64,000 nucleotides of DNA, taken from Micromonospora sp. WMMD1120. GTDB taxonomy: Bacteria; Actinomycetota; Actinomycetes; Mycobacteriales; Micromonosporaceae. The notes beneath the pieces are model-generated. The model was not told the origin of the DNA, ran no database searches, and saw only the letters and a list, made by a program, of their open reading frames with translations. Where the stretch lies: the NCBI RefSeq assembly GCF_029626235.1, contig NZ_JARUBO010000005.1, positions 6,668,001 through 6,732,000 on the forward strand, read 5' to 3'. This document shows, one piece after another, positions 61,228-64,000 of the stretch; the stretch's first letter is position 1, and each line of letters begins with the position of its first letter. The translations under genes and the position numbers were made by a program.

Positions 61228-61610
61228 GTGCTCCTGCCGTTTCCCGGCGTCGACGGCTACCGCGCCGGCGCGGACGCGCCGTTGCACGCCATGATCTACA
61301 ACGACTCCAAGAGCCCCGTCACGGTCACCGTCACCACTCAGGACGCCCGCGACGTCGTCCTCGTCGGCGCGGAGCAGCCACTACCGACCGGCGAGCACAC
61401 ACCTCCTGCCGGTCAGCCCGCCTCGCCCGCCGGCTTCCGGAGCCCGGAAGGGGCACCGACGGTCACCGCATCAGCCGGCGGCCCGGCGACGGGGCCGGCC
61501 GCCCAGCCCGCACGCTTCGAACTACCCCCGCTCAGCTTCGTCCGGTTCAACGAACAGGTCGGCCGGTTCTTCCAGCTCCTCGGGCTGGAAGAATCCGTCC
61601 GTTCAGGCCA
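61228..61610 (+). pseudogene. Fragment of an exported lipoprotein-like protein
   Basis: The frame reads FPGVDGYRAGADAPLHAMIYND, VTVTVTTQDARDVVLVGAEQ, a Pro/Ala/Thr-rich linker, then FELPPLSFVRFNEQVGRFFQLLGLEESVRSG. This matches my recollection of the C-terminal two-thirds of a small exported lipoprotein common in Micromonosporaceae (PCu(A)C-like or similar). No signal peptide or lipobox precedes it, and homology stops at about 61610, so the ends are missing. The remaining 90 bp to the dehydrogenase stop hold nothing else. Confidence 0.4.
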
Positions 61611-61698
61611 GGTCGCCCACGCTCGTCCGAGCGGCGCGAGCCGAGCGGGTACAGGCCGCCGGGGTCGCGCTACCGTGCGACGGGCAACGGCGACGGCA

Positions 61699-62877
61699 TC
61701 ATCGGTTGGTGGGCTGGAAGACGGCTCGTACGCATCCGTCCAGTTTCTGTTTGAACATCTCGTAGCCGCGCGGCGCTTCGTCCAACGGCATCGTGTGTGT
61801 CGCGAGATGCTCCGTGACCAGCTCGTCGCGGGCCATCCGCTCCAGCAGCATGGGAATGTAGCGCTGTCCGTGCTGCTGTGCGCCGCGCAGCGTGAGCCCT
61901 TTGTTCATCACCGCACCGAGCGGGAACTTGTCGACCAGGGCGGCGAACACGCCCAAGATGAACACGCTGCCGCCTTTGCGGCAGTTGTAGATCGCCTCCC
62001 GGGCGGCGATCGGGCGGTCGGACTCGATGCGCAGCTGCTGCTTGACCTGGTCGTACCAGAATTGCGGACCGCTGCTGTGCGACTCCATTCCCACTGCCTC
62101 GATGCACACGTCGGGGCCTCGACCGCCACTGCGCTCCAGCAATTCACCACTGACGTCCTGCTGCTCGTAGTTCAGCGTCTCGACGCCGAGATGTGTCCGG
62201 GCCATCTGGAGCCGGTTGTCGAGTCGGTCGATCACGATCACCCGATCGGCACCAAGCAGCACGGAGGCCCGAGCCGCCATCTGCCCTACCGCGCCGGCAC
62301 CCCAGACCGCCACGACATCGCCCGGTTTGACCCCGGCGAGGTCAGCGCCCATCCATCCCGTCGGCGCGGAGTCGGAGGCGAAGAGCGCGCGCTCGTCGCT
62401 CACCTCGTCAGGAACGGTGAAGGCGCCCTGGTCGGCGTAGGGGACGCGGATGTACTCGGCGTGGCTGCCGGCGAAGCCCCCGAGTGCGTGCGAGTAGCCG
62501 TAGCAGCCTCCAGGCGCGGCGCCCCAGATGTTCTCGGTGATCATCGGGTTCGTGTTCCCGTTGTCGCACAGCGAGAACTGTTGTTGCTGGCAGTACCAGC
62601 ACTTGCCGCAGGAGACGAACGAGCAGACGACGACGCGGTCGCCGACCTTGTGGTTGCGGACCTGCGGACCGACCTCGACGATGTCGCCGAGGAACTCGTG
62701 CCCGAGGACATCGCCGCGCTCCATGAACGGGATGTACCCGCCGAGCAGGTGCAGGTCCGAACCGCAGGTCACGGTTCGACGGACCCGCACAATGGCGTCC
62801 TGCTCGTTGCGGATCTGCGGGTCGGGAACCTGCCGCACCGCGAGTTCGTTGGCTCCCTCCCAGACCAGCGCCTTCAC
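61699..62877 (-). CDS. Zinc-dependent alcohol dehydrogenase (MDR, FdhA-like)
   Basis: A 392-residue MDR enzyme. TVTCGSDLHLLGG supplies the catalytic Cys ligand, GDVLGHEFLGDIVEVG the His-Glu pair, and the structural zinc site has Cys in VVCSFVSCGKCWYCQQQQFSLC. The NAD turn is VAVWGAGAVGQMAA. The long CYGYSHALGGFAGSHAEYIRVP insertion is typical of glutathione-independent formaldehyde-dehydrogenase-like members. GTG start with GGAGG eight bases upstream. Confidence 0.9.
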   Translation of the reverse strand: MKALVWEGANELAVRQVPDPQIRNEQDAIVRVRRTVTCGSDLHLLGGYIPFMERGDVLGHEFLGDIVEVGPQVRNHKVGDRVVVCSFVSCGKCWYCQQQQFSLCDNGNTNPMITENIWGAAPGGCYGYSHALGGFAGSHAEYIRVPYADQGAFTVPDEVSDERALFASDSAPTGWMGADLAGVKPGDVVAVWGAGAVGQMAARASVLLGADRVIVIDRLDNRLQMARTHLGVETLNYEQQDVSGELLERSGGRGPDVCIEAVGMESHSSGPQFWYDQVKQQLRIESDRPIAAREAIYNCRKGGSVFILGVFAALVDKFPLGAVMNKGLTLRGAQQHGQRYIPMLLERMARDELVTEHLATHTMPLDEAPRGYEMFKQKLDGCVRAVFQPTNR

Positions 62878-63676
62878 TGTCGTCCCTCCCGCCGGCCCTG
62901 TCGGGTGGCCATTCGCAGTGGCTTGTTCAGCAGAGTCGGCTCGGTGGTGGGCGGATAGTCCGGGTGCAGGACCTCGCTGGTCTCGATCAGTTGCTTCGAC
63001 TCTCGCAGGAACAAACAAGTCAGCAACCGGTACCGTCAGGGTCGCTCGTGGTGTGGCGCAACAGCTGCAGCCGGCCGGACCGGTTACGGCCTGGTGATGG
63101 ACCCCTCAACCCGACATCGGAGATACGAGCCCGTTACCTGGCATCGCGGATCACGGCCATTCGTCGCTGGGCTCGCTCGGGTCTTGTAACGGCAGGTCGA
63201 TGATGAGACGTGCAGCGTCCGCCGGCCGTGTTCGACAGCTCGGCGTCCTTCGCCAAAGCCGTCCCGCTCGAAGCATGGGCGCCGAGGCACGGGGTATCCG
63301 CCCCGGCATGGGTAGCCAACAGCGTAACAAGCATGACAGCGGCGGCGAGTCGGCGCGAGGCCGCCGGCACCCGGGCAGCGGCGCACGGGGTCGGCAGGGG
63401 GCCACGGTGGAGCACTCGCCGAACCAGCGGCACGAGCGCACCGCAACCGGGTCAGCCGGCACCGAGCGCGACCACAGCCGGTCGAAGGCGGCCCGGGAGG
63501 GGCGGGTAAACCGCCAAGGTACGGCCTGATCCTCGGTTACCCTCCTCCCCGCAGCGTTATTCGAAAGACACTCGAAACCGGAGCGCGCTGTCGCGCGTTG
63601 GCCCTCGCCATCCTCCAGACGATCACAGCCTTCCTCACACGGGCCACCCCGTAGCCCGCGGAGGGCCCTGATCCCG
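62878..63676. other. Stretch of about 800 bp without a supported gene
   Basis: Lies between the dehydrogenase start and the CDF gene end. One minus-strand frame (63433-63134) could encode a short protein with a hydrophobic helix (RLAAAVMLVTLLATHAG) and scattered Cys, but it has no ribosome site or family. The rest shows nothing. It should contain the promoter of the dehydrogenase gene. Confidence 0.4.
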
Positions 63677-64000
63677 TCAGTCCGCAGCGCAGCAGGAGCA
63701 GCCGGGCTGGCATCCGCATCCGTCACCGGCGCCGCTGGTGACACCGGCGCGGGTGCCAGCGACCGGCTCGGCCAGGGGAACGATGCAGCAGGCATCACCG
63801 CGCCACGCCTCGCGGCCCTCCTTGACCGCCACGGCGGCGATGACGAACGCGGCGAGCGGGTCCGCCCACGACCAGCCGAAGAGGCTGTTCACCGCGAGGC
63901 CGACGAGCAGGACCGCGGACAGGTAGGTGCACAGCAGGGTCTGCTTGGAGTCGGCGACCGCCGAACGGGAGCCGAGTTCCCGGCCGGCACGGCGCTGCGC
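63677..64000 (-). CDS. Cation diffusion facilitator-type transporter, C-terminal part (5' end outside window)
   Basis: 107 residues of the C-terminal part. ADSKQTLLCTYLSAVLLVGLAVNSLFGWSWADPLAAFVIAAVAVKEG are the last two membrane helices of a CDF-like or TMEM163-like cation transporter, with the A-D-S and W-A-D-P Asp residues as likely metal ligands. The tail is very Cys-rich (DACCIVPL, then GCGCQPGCSCC), suggesting a soft-metal-binding extension. The N-terminal helices lie beyond the window. Confidence 0.8.
   Translation of the reverse strand, partial: AQRRAGRELGSRSAVADSKQTLLCTYLSAVLLVGLAVNSLFGWSWADPLAAFVIAAVAVKEGREAWRGDACCIVPLAEPVAGTRAGVTSGAGDGCGCQPGCSCCAAD

Noticed and set aside
61228..62958. 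Plus-strand frame of 576 codons continuing past the lipoprotein fragment
   Set aside because: Beyond about 61680 it is the antisense of the zinc alcohol dehydrogenase and has no family features.
63134..63433. Small secreted protein on the minus strand
   Set aside because: It has one hydrophobic segment but no ribosome site, no recognisable family and Arg-rich ends typical of random frames, so it is only mentioned in the intergenic entry.
1..64000. CRISPR arrays, tRNA or rRNA genes, intact insertion sequences
   Set aside because: Reading both strands I saw no regular direct-repeat arrays, no tRNA-like cloverleaf with a CCA-type end, no conserved rRNA segments and no transposase longer than the IS481 scrap. 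A tRNAscan or Infernal run would be decisive.

Overview
The window is GC-rich actinobacterial DNA with many GTG and TTG starts, GGAGG-type ribosome sites and short overlaps between genes. Gene content fits a filamentous actinomycete of the Micromonosporaceae type. This is an inference from style and gene content, because no rRNA or other taxonomic marker is present. No rRNA, tRNA, CRISPR array, intact insertion sequence or replication origin was seen.

Layout. 1-2.7 kb: two secreted cyanophycinase-like (S51) proteins, the first cut by the window edge. 3-7.5 kb: a LURP-one-like protein, a small membrane protein, a BtuF-like binding protein, a MerR regulator and a DrrAB-type ABC exporter. 7.8-12.1 kb: NhaA antiporter, DUF1905, a membrane protein divergent from a TetR regulator with two operator-like dyads, a CPBP-protease remnant and an SGNH esterase. 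12.1-16.3 kb: a DesK/DesR-type two-component system divergent from an ABC exporter plus a GPP34 protein. 16.3-16.9 kb: gene fragments. 16.9-19.6 kb: a three-gene operon in which two proteins carry repeated RHIM-like (amyloid signalling) motifs. 19.7-25.2 kb: an unknown protein, KptA, a nitrilase-family amidohydrolase, a SnoaL-like protein, a GlxA-type regulator and a saccharopine-dehydrogenase-like reductase. 25.2-28.0 kb: a decaying methionine-salvage locus (MtnA fused to a broken MtnB, a P450 fragment and a frameshifted metallo-hydrolase). 28.1-29.1 kb: HxlR and VOC genes and an IS481 scrap. 29.2-34.0 kb: a 1487-residue caspase-nSTAND-WD40 protein coupled to an EACC1-type partner.

34.9-41.9 kb is a minus-strand run (ABC-F, flavin monooxygenase, MFS, DUF2218-GNAT, DUF808) that looks like an antibiotic self-protection block. 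It is preceded by a 48-codon leader ORF whose stop lies in the loop of a perfect 16-bp hairpin. 41.9-48.5 kb holds a GNAT protein, two LysR regulators, an internally deleted flavin oxidoreductase, a MarR/GbsR regulator, a DUF4097 protein and an alpha/beta hydrolase. 48.8-59.6 kb is the most striking region: a GalE-like epimerase divergent from nine genes joined by overlaps or a 2-base gap. These encode inositol-phosphate synthase, an HD-like protein, a methyltransferase, a Gfo/Idh dehydrogenase, a zinc-ribbon metallo-hydrolase-like protein, YcaO, a TIM-barrel isomerase, a GT4 glycosyltransferase and a PIG-L deacetylase. The first enzyme and the last two mirror early mycothiol synthesis, but the middle genes do not, so I infer an undescribed inositol-glycoside pathway with a YcaO step and no visible precursor peptide. 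59.9-64 kb: a GAF-SpoIIE phosphatase, a lipoprotein remnant, a zinc alcohol dehydrogenase and the end of a CDF metal transporter.

Two separate blocks (the RHIM-motif operon and the EACC1-caspase pair) look like prokaryotic immune or cell-death signalling.
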